Positions 37,501-48,611 are shown, numbered from the stretch's first letter. The stretch is 64,000 nt of DNA from Entomortierella parvispora (GCA_963573315.1 OY752142.1:2046001-2110000); one strand, 5' to 3'. The notes: a model not told the origin generated them from the letters alone. Numbers and translations: made by a program.

Positions 37501-38457
37501 ATCCAGACCTCTGTAGATGACCAGCCTGACCCACTACAAGACATCTCGGTTGTGCAAGAGGAAGTAACAGGGAACGAATCCGATGCCAAGGTCGGGGCGG
37601 AAGAAATTGACTCTGCAACAATGCCAAGGAAGCAGACATCACACCAGGATGCTCTTGACATTCTCGCGGGTGGACGAGAGCCTTCTCCCAAATCCAAGGA
37701 CTTTACTTTCGTACGGTCCCCGGAATCTATGTTTCAGTCTACACGGACTCTGGAGCAAATCAAGGCTAGAGGTCGACGCTCGGACATCTTCCCCCAAAGG
37801 AGGTCAATGGCTGCTCGTAGCCAGAGCTTCAATGATGAAAACCGACAGACCGGCGGTGACATGGAAAGGGCCTCGAGTGGTACAAACAGACGAAGGACCA
37901 TTTCCTTGACAGAGTTCAAGCAAGTAGCATCCAAGGTGTTGGGATTCGGAGGAAGGCAGACTTCCGAGACGATCGTGGCATCTGATTCCTCGGACAAGGA
38001 AAATGAGCCCCTGTCCAATGTCACCGTTGGTCAACAATCTTACGTATCAAAGGAAGAGGCTGAGCAAGCCGAGTTGCTGCGACTTTTGGGTGAAGGTGGA
38101 TCAGAGGAAGTGACAGACAACGATCAAGTCTTTGAGCAGATGGAGGTGTTTGAGCAGGGCAACATCAGTGAGGACGAGTTTGGCGACCAGGCTATCTATG
38201 GGGAGGCCGACGATGCGGTGTTTGTGGACGAAACAAAACTCGACATGGCCTCGACCCCATCAAGCCGACGCTCCTCGGGCGTGGGCACACCTTCTTCCAA
38301 GCGGCGCCAATCCCTCAAACATCGCTTGGGATCGTCTTCCCCTGCATTCCGACGGTACGAGCATCCTGAGGACGACGACGAGGACGAAGAGGAGAATGAG
38401 GACGATATGGTGGTGATGATTTCGCCCAAACGTGTTCGCGTTCGTACAATTGTGTGA
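34530..38457 (+). CDS. FHA-domain protein with Ki-67/RepoMan-type PP1 docking motif
   Basis: Three exons (34530-35123, 35254-35385, 35494-38457) give 1229 residues. The FHA domain spans about 143-242 (SFGRGDTNDIRV, SVSDLHCKL, DTSSDGTLLNDV), with the phosphopeptide-binding Gly-Arg, Ser, His and Asn positions present. KKVSFG (residues 399-404) is followed at once by LSPEVFDKS and PPSTPVKRG. That spacing matches the RVxF-plus-KiR PP1-gamma docking module of animal Ki-67 and RepoMan/CDCA2. The rest is disordered and rich in SP/TP sites (possible CDK targets). Two related segments, GLRNVFKTPQK and GFRNYVRTPTKE (near 856 and 876), recall the LFxTP core of Ki-67 repeats. The C-terminus is an acidic run then KRVRVRTIV. 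A nuclear mitotic chromatin role is inferred. Tos4/Plm2-like transcription cofactor is the alternative. Confidence 0.82.
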
Positions 38458-38920
38458 CTGCCAATTTAAGGGAACAACAACCAACTTTTTTTTTCCCCTT
38501 CACTCCAAGCTGCCACCCACCATTCCTCATTTGATACCCTCTTTGTTCATAATCCAGCCTTATCATATAAACCATGGGAAAATCGCGACCAAGTATGGCG
38601 ACTGGGCATGGAATGACTGAATAGAAAGGAACTTTGAAGGGAAATGATGTATAAAAAAAAGAAACTGCATTCTGATGCAACAACCTGTTCATGTGATACA
38701 CGACCCACTTATACCTAGATATCCACCAATCCAAATATGCCCCTCACAATAAGAGGAAGCCTGCCCCTGGTCAAGACGGTTAGTTATTGTGTGGTGTACT
38801 TGGTCGTGGTTCAGCAGAAAGGTGTAGCTGGATAACTAATATCATCATGCATGTTAACAAATCTCTCGCCATGTCTGTCGACCTATTATTATTATATAAT
38901 GCCTGATAGAGCCAGAATCG
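38458..38920. other. Intergenic region after the FHA gene
   Basis: No gene is seen. AT-rich patches near 38880-38900 precede the small Lys-rich gene. Confidence 0.45.
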
Positions 38921-39375
38921 ATGAAGGAAAAGGTAGCCCGTGAAATCGAATTGGCCAAGCTTCGCAAACAAGTCGCAATGTAAGTTGGAGGATTGAATAC
39001 GTTTGAAGTAGTCCTGTGTTCGTCAAACGGATGTGCTAACCAAACTCCCTCCTTCTTTCCTCAACTTCAAATCGACCTCACACAACCAACTATCCTTCTC
39101 CATGGACAATTGATGATATTGGACAAACGGATATCAACTTTGACCTGCGGCGAACGTCTCATCTTTGAACAACAAACGCGGAACTTTTTCAATCCGCCTT
39201 CAGCGACAAGCCCAAAAAGACTATCAAGAAGAAGCCTATGAGCACAAAGGCAAAGCTCCGCAGAGAGAAGACCCTGGAACGTGGACTCATGAACTCTGAA
39301 AAGGACGAGAAGAGGATCGATAAGCACCACGAAAAAGTCACCCTGAAGAAGCGCGGCAAGCAAATGTGGGAATAA
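38921..39375 (+). CDS. Small lysine-rich protein, possibly Alb1-like ribosome biogenesis factor
   Basis: A two-exon model (38921-38979 and 39204-39375) gives 76 residues: MKEKVAREIELAKLRKQVA, then a highly basic second exon (KKPMSTKAKLRREKTLERGL ... KRGKQMWE). The donor AT|GTAAGT is perfect, the acceptor follows CCGCCTTCAG, and the junction keeps frame. The KKPMSxxxxLRxxKxLER pattern resembles the C-terminal part of fungal Alb1, a partner of Arx1 on pre-60S particles. The match is by eye and the usual N-terminal part is missing. Frames just upstream of exon 2 (NAELFQSAFSDKPKK) also look protein-like but are interrupted by a TGA, so a different splice form is possible. Confidence 0.45.
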
Positions 39376-39485
39376 AAGAAGGAACAGGACAGTTTTCATT
39401 GCAATTGAATTTACTATGGTACTCGCTTCCTCGACCGCTGAAATGCTTATGTTTGATATGTCAACTCTTGGGCGATATAATGCAA

Positions 39486-40379
39486 TCACTTTTGCCGAGA
39501 AAAAAGGGTGTCTGGCTCCGAATTGGATAGAGGAGAGCTTTCTTGTCGCCACCACAGGCCTCCTGTGTCCGCTATGATTTGGAGTACAAACGTGACAATT
39601 GATAATCTTTTAATCCTCTTCATTTTCAATTGGCAAGAGAGGAGGGTTTACCTGAAGATGACATTTCTGGACCAGCAAATGCCCTACTCGGTTCTCCAAC
39701 TGGCTGCCGAACACAAAATAGCTCTGATGGCCACTCTTCGATGGGGCCTCGAACAAACTCTGGGGGCCATTTTTTTTCTGCAGTCTCAGCGTTCGGCCTA
39801 CTGATCGATCGCCCAGGTTTAGTAGTCAGTAGTGGTGGTAAAAACTGGGAGATTGAGGGACTCGGCGGGTTCCTACATTGCGTTATCTAGCGAATCTAAG
39901 AGTTGGCCTTGAGATCCTGGGGGTAGGATCTGACGGACCCTTGGAGCTCCTCGTTTTTGGTCGATTTGCTGACTGACAAGTGGCGGTGTGACGCTCTTCT
40001 TCATGCTTGGGTTTGGTGCCGGTTCTAGCGACAGTGAAGTCGAAGGCCGCGACAAGCGCGAAACGGGTTTTTCAAACATGTTTTCAAACTCTGCATCAAA
40101 CGGTCCTGCTTTCTCCTTGGGTATTGTTGACGGTCGTCAAGAGCCCTCGCTATTGAACACCCGCACGCGCTTCACGCTTGCCTTCTTTCCTCGTCTCTGT
40201 GGCATTTTCAAGTGCTGATTGGCACCGACGTTTGATAGTTTATCAGAAGCGTCCTTGGGAGCTGTAGTCAGTAACAGGCGTTTTGGCGGAGTGAAGAGAG
40301 ATCCGATCTTGGGGCCATCAGCCTTTGACGTTGAGCGCTTCGCCTTCGAATTAGAGCCTTTTCTGGAATAGGTTCGCAT
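39486..40379 (-). CDS. Small basic protein starting MRTYSRK, interrupted by an in-frame TGA or a 51-nt intron
   Basis: The exons are 40379-40167, 40115-39877, 39800-39652 and 39571-39486, giving 228 residues if a 51-nt intron (40116-40166) is removed. Without that splice the frame meets a single TGA at 40137-40139, but the same frame continues on the far side. The start MRTYSRKGSNSKAKRSTSK carries a TYSR motif like the PDS5-contacting YSR of animal WAPL. Other notable parts are SLFTPPKR, GPFDAEFENMFEKP and, in exon 3, KKWPPEFVRGPIEEWPSELF. It ends DTLFSRQK. No family is recognised. A cohesin or other chromosome role is inference from the N-terminus only. The donor GTGCGG of the small intron is weak. 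Confidence 0.55.
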
Positions 40380-40594
40380 GTTGTTGAAGAAGGAGGGGTT
40401 GGGCAGTGTATTGATGAGGATGAAGAGTTGACAATGAGGGAATAGATAAAGCTTACCCCACATAATCCCGTGATGATCTCTCCCCCCTCAAGCCACTTTG
40501 TCAAAGAGCTTAAAAAACATACAATGTCACCAAAGTCAACAATTGCTCGACACGTAAGGTAAAAGAAAACGTAATAATTGATGATGATGTTATT

Positions 40595-41516
40595 TTACAA
40601 AACGGTCTCCTTGCCAAAGGCCCAGATTCCTGCCAGGACAGCGCACACGCCTCCTGCTGATCCCGCAGCGCGCAGACCACCTAAAACGTTCAAAAACAAG
40701 GGAGAACAGAAACCATTTTGTCAGCAACAGAAGACAAATAAAGAACAGTTGCAGACCACAAGACAATTGTCGAAGGTCTCGATTCGACTTACTAGTCGAC
40801 TTGAAAATGGCGCCAGTCAAAGCACCAGCTGCAATAGAGTTGAAGGGATCATAGGTGCCTCTTGTTTTGCCAATCGCTCCGTTGATTCCGTTGTACATCA
40901 GGGCTAGAGGACACAATGATTTTTCAGGTTAGATCAAGTTCCAGCTTGCCCAAAGGAGCAATTGAGGTCCTTTTCTTACCCAGAACACCTGCAGAGTTTC
41001 CGATGAAAGGACCACGACGGGTCATCGAGTTCAACACTGTATTCAAACGAACTTTCAATGCTGGACTGGGAGATGAGCGAAATCCCTCGTACAATCCGTA
41101 GGCGCCACCCAAGCTCAATCCTGTTATCGAGAGGAAGTGATCGATCGATTGAAGGGAAACGAGGTTAGATACCTTGTACTTCAAACATCAACGACATTGG
41201 CCACCGCCCGCTTAGCTTGAGCTGCCAGTGTATAGTTTTTACCTGAGATATAGGCCATTCCTGTTCCATACGTCATATCGTCCGACCAGCCTCTGCTAGG
41301 GACAATACCGCTATGAGTTCCGGGTAGTCCACCGTCATCATCCTCGAGGTTCAGGTAATCGAGACCACCACCGAGTCCAGCCAAGGGATGAAGCCGAGAG
41401 GGGTCATATGCAGTGTTGGAGAGGAAAGAGCTGACAGTGTCGTTGGGGTTAAAGTCTTCCTGGTTGGCGTAAATGGGCTCGAAAGTCTCCTCTTCCTCAA
41501 TGTTTGAGCGCGACAT
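40595..41516 (-). CDS. TIM23: Mitochondrial inner membrane translocase subunit Tim23
   Basis: Four exons (41516-41243, 41120-40980, 40903-40793, 40680-40595) give 203 residues. The acidic hydrophilic N-terminus (MSRSNIEEEETFEPIYANQE), which faces the intermembrane space, is followed by the Tim17/Tim22/Tim23 membrane domain. The domain contains GLSLGGAYGLYEGFR, LNTVLNSMTRRGPFIGNSAG, MYNGINGAIGKTRG and GGLRAAGSAGGVCAVLAGIW, which correspond to four membrane segments with glycine zipper spacing. Tim23 is the core of the presequence translocase that imports precursors into the matrix. The length is close to the family norm of about 220. Confidence 0.94.
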
Positions 41517-43252
41517 GTTGAAATGGTATAATGGAGGGAGGGGTTCTTTTTTTTCTTTTCGGTGGTGTCCTTGCTCACGGGTGAGGCTTCTTTTGCGACA
41601 GGTCGGTCTCGGTTCCTGCTTTGGGCTGTGTCTTGCGATGGGGATGGAGCTGATCGCCAAAGAATCATGCTTTTTCTTCTTCGCATCTTTGAATGGCAGT
41701 CACATAATGTCATGTGACTGATTTCGGGAAATTGGTGGCGTTTGGTGGCGTTCTTTTGGTGGCAAATGTTGCAGGTGTCTTCATGTGTTGTTCAGGCTCC
41801 TGCTTTGCTAACGAAAAATGGAGCAAGTACTGTACCTCTGACAACCCTTTTTCACAGAGAGCTTTTCTTTATCGACATTGCTATGCGAACGTTCTGCTTC
41901 TGTCAAAATGACGAACAGTGCAATTGCGACCGTAATTAAGCTGGAGGCTTTGCAGAGACCTAGACTTTTTCCTCCCCCCTCCTTGGTGCGGTCTCTCTCA
42001 TTCATCCGGTGGCAGGGCAAGACAATTGTCATCACTTTGGCTTTTCCGAACGCTTTGTTGATGAGAGCCCCTGCAATATGTGAACAAAACACAAAGAGAG
42101 CTGTAGACTAACTAACGATCGTTATACGAGTGGGTCCTGTGGTGTGCGATCGAGAATAACCATCTTTGGGCATATGGTCCCTTGTGGACAGGAAAAATAA
42201 TTTACACAATCCTCTCTAGTCAGTCATTTTTCCATCTTTAACTGACGCTTTTCCTCCGAACAGGAGACATGAAACGTGTTGTAAGTGTGGATTGTGCATG
42301 TGCCAGCTCATGAAAACAGAAATTGTTTTTCCGATCAACAGAGGAGGAGAGGCTGGGGGGTCAACGGGAGGTGCCCTACTTTGATCTCGAAATGTGCTCT
42401 TCAATTTTTATGTTCTGTGTGTCCAGCTGGTCGACAATGTCCTTCAATAGCTAGTGTTGAGTTTTGACTTTTTTTTTCTTTGGTCCCCCAGCACAAGTTT
42501 TAGGTCTGTCCCGCTCGCTGATGCAAAAAAGAACGTGAAGACAAAAGGCGCCGTTCTCCCTCCTCACTCCAAACAAAAGAGCCTTGATGTCGATGGGCGA
42601 ACTGTGAAGCCACATTTGTAATTGAGTGGTTGAAGAGTAATTATTATTGAGTCAATTGGACGTCGCGCCTCTACGTTGTTCCATGATTCTGTTCAGCCTT
42701 TCACTGCAATATCGAATTGTTTTCCCCAGAGGATACAGTGCCATTTCCTCTGAATGGTGCAGCCCCTCGGCACTTTTGCTTTTTGAAGAGAAGTGGTTCT
42801 TTTGTTATTGAGGTCAGTCAATGGATATATTGCGGCAAAGAAGGAGCCAGTTATTGACCTTCATTGGTCTTGAAGACCCTCAGGATCGTTTTTCTACCGC
42901 AGTGCACCCCAAGACAGTGAGTTCGATTGAGAGCGCTCACCAACAGTCTCCAAGGATGAAAAAAGGAAAGGAATGTCGCTCGCGGCTCGCCGAGTGTTAG
43001 TTGACCACGCCCTCACGTTTCCTCAGAATGCAGGTGAACACTGCCGAGAACAAAAGAGGTCGTGGCGAAAAACTCCCGGTGGGCACGACGAGCTTGCTCG
43101 GGAAAAGCGTCGGCGGTATAAAAGGCAAGTCTTGTCCATGCTTGACACTTTATCTCCTCACGTCCACCTTTCCTCCGTTGCTGTTCGTCATTATTTAACC
43201 TACGGTCGTCTCCCCATTTCCTCAAACCCTGTCGACTTCACCTCACTCGAAA
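41517..43252. other. 1.7-kb intergenic region upstream of the LPMO gene
   Basis: No gene, tRNA or repeat is evident. It separates the divergent TIM23 and LPMO starts and probably contains the LPMO control region. Confidence 0.45.
43117..43124 (+). promoter_or_regulatory. TATA box of the LPMO-like gene
   Basis: TATAAAAG lies 129 bp upstream of the start codon in otherwise G/C-balanced DNA. It is a strong TATA consensus and suits a highly regulated secreted enzyme. Confidence 0.6.
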
Positions 43253-44087
43253 ATGAAATCCACCACCATCATCGGTAGTGTGCTTCTTGCAGCGCTCTCC
43301 CTTCTTTCGACTTCCTCGGCCCACATGGCCATCTCCAACCCCCTTGCCCAGGCTGGTCCTTGGACAAAAGATCCCCGTAATACTGTCCACGCTTGGATTG
43401 GTTACGAAGGAAAGCCTTTCCCTTGTGGTACGTTACGCTTACTAGGGTCTCTGCATATACTACCGCGAGTTGTTCAACGACTAACACCCTCGCATTTTAA
43501 TGTTTGTTCGTTCAGGCGGATACAAGAAGGGTCCCGTCACAACCTACAAAGCCGGTGAGATCATCCCCGTCCACTTCTGGAACTTTGAGATCAAGGACTA
43601 CAAGAAGTTCCCTCCACCCAAGGGTCTGTCCCAATCCCGTCATGGCGGTGGGGCTTGCGAGTTCTCCCTCTCGTACGATGGAGGAAAGTCCTGGAAGGTC
43701 ATTGGCCAGTACACCAAGACCTGCCCTGACATTTACTATGAGTGGCCTGTCCAAATCCCTCACAACGTCCCCTCGTGCACAGACTCGAACAAGTGTCTCT
43801 TTGCCTTTTCTTGGACCGCCTACGCCACGGACCAGTACTACCACCACTGTGCCAACATCCTGATCAAGGGTGTCAAGAACGGCAAGCTTCCCGAGCTGGA
43901 CATGACCATTGTTGATGTCAAGGCCAGACACCAAAAGATGGACGTTCACGCCAAGGGTGATGACCTCAGCACCAAGTCGTCTGGTCCCGATCGTCGCGAG
44001 AAGGAGCTTAACACTAACGGCTACTACGCCTTTGGTGGTGGTGCTGGCAAGCACGGTGTTGATTTGGGCTTGGTCGTTGACCATTAA
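43253..44087 (+). CDS. Secreted AA11-like lytic polysaccharide monooxygenase
   Basis: Two exons (43253-43427 and 43516-44087) give 248 residues. A signal peptide (TTIIGSVLLAALSLLSTSSA) ends directly before HMAISNPLAQ, so the mature protein starts with His, the first ligand of the copper histidine brace. The second brace His is probably in SRHGGGACEFSLSYDGGKSW, a block that closely resembles AA11 enzymes. The axial Tyr and a paired Cys fit TDQYYHHCANILIKG. AA11 members oxidise chitin, so remodelling of the fungus's own wall or foreign chitin is possible. The Lys/Asp-rich tail after residue 200 has no clear domain and the chain ends VDLGLVVDH. Family assignment is by motif, and activity and substrate are not proven. 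Confidence 0.8.
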
Positions 44088-45312
44088 AATAATCCCGAGA
44101 GGACAATCCATCTCTTCCCTCCAGCGTGTCTATTGTTTCTTGGTTCTGTTGTCCTTCTTCCTGATTATTACACGTGCGTTTGTTCTGTGTGGCGCCCAGA
44201 ATTCATAATTATCAGTCAGAACTGAACGCTACCGTCATAAAATGAATGAAGATACAGTGGTCGGCTCTATAGCTATACCAGCTGAAATTCAGCAACAAAA
44301 TATGAAGTGTGTATAATACTTTGAGAGCGCAATTGATCGACCTTTCGAACCTTTCACCAACCCAGTGTAGATATGCAAGGAGCTCTTGTCCATCGAAAAG
44401 GTGCCACCAAAAAAAGTCCGTGCCTGTAAAAGACAGTCCGCTTCCTCGTGTGAATGAATCAACTTTTGCTTCTTTTGTTGTCGGTCTTTGTGGCTCGCCC
44501 CTTGGAAAAGTAAGCACCTCAAGGTTCTGAAAGAGTGCACATCTTTGGAAGGTCAAGCTCACCGTGGTTCGCGAAAACTACGGATCGAGTATTAGACAGA
44601 ATGCGGAACAATCCTCAATGACTGATCTACAGGAATAGGGACTAGGGCTCAGTTGGGTAGATGAACCATGATGAAATAGGAGGGAAAAAGAACAGATGAT
44701 AAGAAAGGAGGAGGGGAAGATGAGAAGGGGTGAGAAGGGTGGACCATTGTGAGGATAAAAGGAAAAGAAGCAGACAAGCAGACAGGCAACAGAGATCGTC
44801 CAAGAACAGCACGAACAAACAAAAAAAAAGATCATGCCATTTTTCACAAGGCCGAGAGACCTTAAAATCGGAGAACAAAGCCACAGAGCGAGAATCGGAT
44901 GATTCTGTGAGTCCAAAATCAAATAATAACAATACAATCAGACCCGCACCGCGTAGTGCTCTTCCGGCCGTTGATTGTGATTTGACGGTGCACCCACCAC
45001 GACACTCGCTTTTTATCGCGACGCTGCTATAATAATCGTTCTCTCTGCCCTGTCCCTGGACATCACCTCATCCCACTCTCCCCTCCTGCCTTCTCTTGCC
45101 TACACCCGTCTCACAGTCCACCCGCTGCTCAGCTCAACCTGCAACAAATCAGTCGCCTCTCCTGATCCACCACGATGACCTTAATCTCGCCTTTATCTAC
45201 CGCGGTCTCGTCCGCTTCTTTCGCTTCTTCTTCTTCTTCCTCTCCATCTTCATCCTCCGCCCTCCCTCTCCACTCTACCACTATCACCCACCCATCCACA
45301 CCCTCAGACACC
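44088..45312. other. 1.2-kb intergenic region before HMG-CoA synthase
   Basis: No gene is supported. The final 250 bp are C/T-rich and include an in-frame ATG at 45175 that would lengthen HMG-CoA synthase. Confidence 0.45.
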
Positions 45313-47019
45313 ATGGTCGGAACCATCAACAACAGCACCTTCCCTGCCAACGTCGGCATCCACGCCCTCGAATTCTACTTCCCTGCTCAGGTACCGTTTC
45401 TTACACTGCTGTACTGTTGTAGCAACTCTTCATCTGCTTCATCAGACACTCTCATCCTGATGCAAAAGACAGATGACACCTTCCATTCGTTCCTGAAGTC
45501 GTCTTTCCGACATGATGTCAATGCATTCTGACCTAACCCATTCGGATCGTCTCCTTCCTTCTCCCATCTAGTTTGTTGACCAGACTGAGCTCGAGCAGTT
45601 CGATGGCGTCTCTGCTGGAAAGTACACCATTGGACTTGGACAGACCCAGATGGCTGTCTGCGATGACCGCGAGGATATCAACTCGATCTCCATGACCGGT
45701 AAGGACAAACAACACCGGGTTCGGAATGAAAAGCACCAGCCACGACAGAAATGAAGAGAGCTCTCCCTGCTGTACCACCTCGCAATCACTAACGGTTTGT
45801 TTTCTTGTCTGATCTGCTCCACTGTATTTTCTTTTTTTCCTTCCGAAAACTAGTCGTCCAGAACTTGGTTGAGAAGCACAACATTTCTTTCAAGGATATT
45901 GGATACCTCGAGGTTGGCACAGAGTCCATTATTGACAAGTCCAAGTCCGTCAAGACTGTTCTCATGTCCTTGTTTGAGGAGTCTGGTAACCACGATGTTG
46001 AGGGAATTGACACCAAGAACGCTTGCTACGGTGGTACCGCCTCGGTTTTCAACGCTGTCAACTGGGTCGAGTCCTCTTCCTGGGATGGTCGCTATGCTCT
46101 CGTTGTCGCTGCTGATATTGCTTCCTACGCTGAGGGCCCTGCTCGCCCTACCGGCGGTGCTGGCGCCGTCGCTATCCTCATCGGACCCAACGCTCCCCTT
46201 GTCTTTGACCAGGGTGTCCGTGCCACCCACATGAACCATCTCTGGGACTTTTACAAGCCCGAGCTTGCCAGTGAATACCCCACCGTTGATGGACACTTCT
46301 CCAACACCTGCTACATTCGCTCCGTCGATGCCTGCTACAGCCTCTTCACCAAAAAGTTCACCAAGCGCTACAGCCCCAACCCCGAGCAATTGATCAAGAG
46401 CCAGGACTTGGACCACGCCGTCTTCCACGCCCCCAACTGCAAGTTGGTCCAGAAGGCTTATGGACGTTTGGCCTACAACGACATGCTCCAGGATCCCGAG
46501 AACGAGATCTATGCCCCTGTGAAGGAGTGGGCCAAGTTTGGTCACTCTGAGGAGTCCTACTACGACAAGGGTCTCGAACGTGCCATGATGCAGTTCACCA
46601 AGGGCGAATACCAGAAGAAGGTCATCCCCTCCCTCTATGCCGCCACCAACGTCGGTAACATGTACACTGCCTCGGTTTGGTCCTGCCTTTCCAGCTTGTT
46701 GTCCTCGACTTCGGATGAGGAGATCTTGAACAAGCGTGTTGGTCTGTTCTCCTATGGCTCCGGCTCTGCCGCCACCTTCTTCTCCTTGAAGGTTGTTTCC
46801 TCCACCGAGAAGTTCAGAGATACCCTCCAGATCAAGACTCGTTTGGAGCAGCGCACCAAGGTCACCCCCGCCCGCTTCGCTGAGCTCTTGAAGTTGCGTG
46901 AGGAGACTGCCTTGCTCAAGGACTACAACCCCATTGGTGATATCTCCACTCTCGCCAAGGGTACCTACTACCTCCTCCGTGTCGACGAGAAGTTCCGTCG
47001 TACTTACGCTCGCGCTTAA
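45313..47019 (+). CDS. ERG13: Hydroxymethylglutaryl-CoA synthase
   Basis: Three exons (45313-45390, 45572-45698, 45854-47019) give 456 residues. The enzyme condenses acetyl-CoA with acetoacetyl-CoA to HMG-CoA in the mevalonate (ergosterol) pathway. The catalytic Cys126 lies in [11 protein letters not shown], a conserved Glu in YLEVGTESI, and the active His in [11 protein letters not shown]. Other family blocks are [25 protein letters not shown] and the C-terminal [13 protein letters not shown]. The ATG at 45313 has the better context (accATGg) and matches other family N-termini. An upstream in-frame ATG at 45175 would add 46 Ser/Thr-rich residues. Very pyrimidine-ending codon use in exon 3 suggests high expression. 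Confidence 0.96.
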
Positions 47020-47238
47020 AGAAATTCCATTCTTTTTTTGTTGCGGTCGATTGACTCTCTTGTATATTACTCTCCTCTCTCAACTATAATATCCCAAACC
47101 CATTATAAACTTATACAAACACTATGATCTACAGTCCGATACCAACAAGTCATACAAGTTGCTCGACCTTGTGGAGGGTGATGAATGGGATAGAAAAAAG
47201 GATGCACTTTTCTGGTAACATAAATGACACATTTAGTT

Positions 47239-48611
47239 TTACATTCGGGTGGTATAAGCGAGGACGAGGATGACCATGATGAGTGTGCCCAAGATCATGC
47301 CGACTGTAAACGTCCACTTGCCCTCTTGAGCAAAAGGGTATCGTGTGGATATCCTCCGAATATTCCTATTTTGAAAGAAACAGGTCTCAATTGAGTGCGT
47401 GGTCCAAACTCAACCCAAAATAATATACTCAAAATCAAAAACAGGCGCACATTCATCCCGCGCTTTGACTCTGGTAAGAGTTTGTGGGTGTTTGGAGCTG
47501 CTCTTCAGCATTTGTGCCTTCCAATTTGCCTTACCTGAGGTATCTGAGGATGTTGTGAATAGAAGCGAGAAACGCGGCGATGAAACAAGTATACCCGATC
47601 CCCAATGACAGTTTGTCTTTATGGACTGACGGTTCGCCTGGATGAATGATGGAATCCAGCGAGTCTAGATTGAGCGATCTGGAAATGAACGTGAACGATA
47701 CCAAGCTCAGAGCGACACACACACTCAACCATGACAAGAATGTGCGCTCGTTGGCTAAACCATGCTGTTAGTGAGCGAGATGGTTTTTTTTTTTTTTTGG
47801 TTGTTTGTTGTTTTCAAACGACAAACCACGATGGATCATGTTGTATTTTTTATCATCACCTACCGAGGCCATCCCGAGTCATTGTATTACTGCACATGAC
47901 GCTTGTCATGAAAAACTTTGACTCTGGAATGCAGAGTCCTGACAGGTAGTTGTCACTTTCTTCTTCTTCCACAACATAGTCTGGTGGCGTTACCTGCCCC
48001 AACACCACTGAGAGAGGAAGCTCCGAGGACAGCCCAAGAGTGCTCAGTGTCTTTGAAGCAAACTTTGAGACTTTGGAGTTGCTTGATGCAATCACAGAGG
48101 CCCTCTTGGCTGCTGCCAGCTCAGCAGCGTATTGCAACGCTGCCTCTTCCTCTTCTATGGCACTAGGCCCATGGTCATCATGAAGGTCGCAAGGAGCCGT
48201 CTGGTCCTCGTTCAAGTTGCCGTCGATCATTCGGAAAGACCGTTCCGAATGAGCCCGTGACTGTAACGACACAGTCCTCCTCGACGGTTGCTCGATTACA
48301 GCTAGGTCTGGTCTTTCGTGTGAATAATCCAGGCACCGTTCTAACTCGCTCTGGTCACCATCGCGGTTGTTGTGGTCTTGTTCACAATTGTGCTGGTGTC
48401 TGTAAGTTTCGCTGTTTTGGCTGAGAGAGCAATGGCGTGCGATGGCATCATCACTTTGGGTGCTCCCTTCTGCAAGCGCACTGTTCGCTTCGCATTCAGA
48501 AGGAGCTCCCAGAGTGGATCGACTCTGACTCCGGCCCACCAAGGACGGTGGACGATTCACTTGTTCCTCCGTTGTTTGCACAGGCAACGGTGGTTCTCCG
48601 AGAGTATCCAT
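47239..48611 (-). CDS. DUF202 (VTC1-like) membrane protein
   Basis: Three exons (48611-47864, 47754-47535, 47365-47239) give 364 residues. The first 235 residues are hydrophilic and low in complexity, with an EEEEAALQYAAELAAAKRAS helix. The C-terminal 120 residues form a DUF202 domain starting ANERTFLSWLSVCVALSLVS, with two further membrane segments (LGIGYTCFIAAFLASI and TVGMILGTLIMVILVLAY). This fold occurs in Vtc1 and in the membrane part of vacuolar transporter chaperone proteins, and also in proteins of unknown function. No SPX or polyphosphate polymerase domain is present, so a polyphosphate role is only a possibility. Confidence 0.8.

Noticed and set aside
43512-44111. A 199-codon frame antisense to the LPMO-like gene
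   Set aside because: Same cause: biased codons in the sense exon; no supporting features.
45850-46545. A 231-codon frame antisense to HMG-CoA synthase
   Set aside because: The sense strand matches the enzyme throughout. Strong codon bias in the sense gene removes antisense stops.
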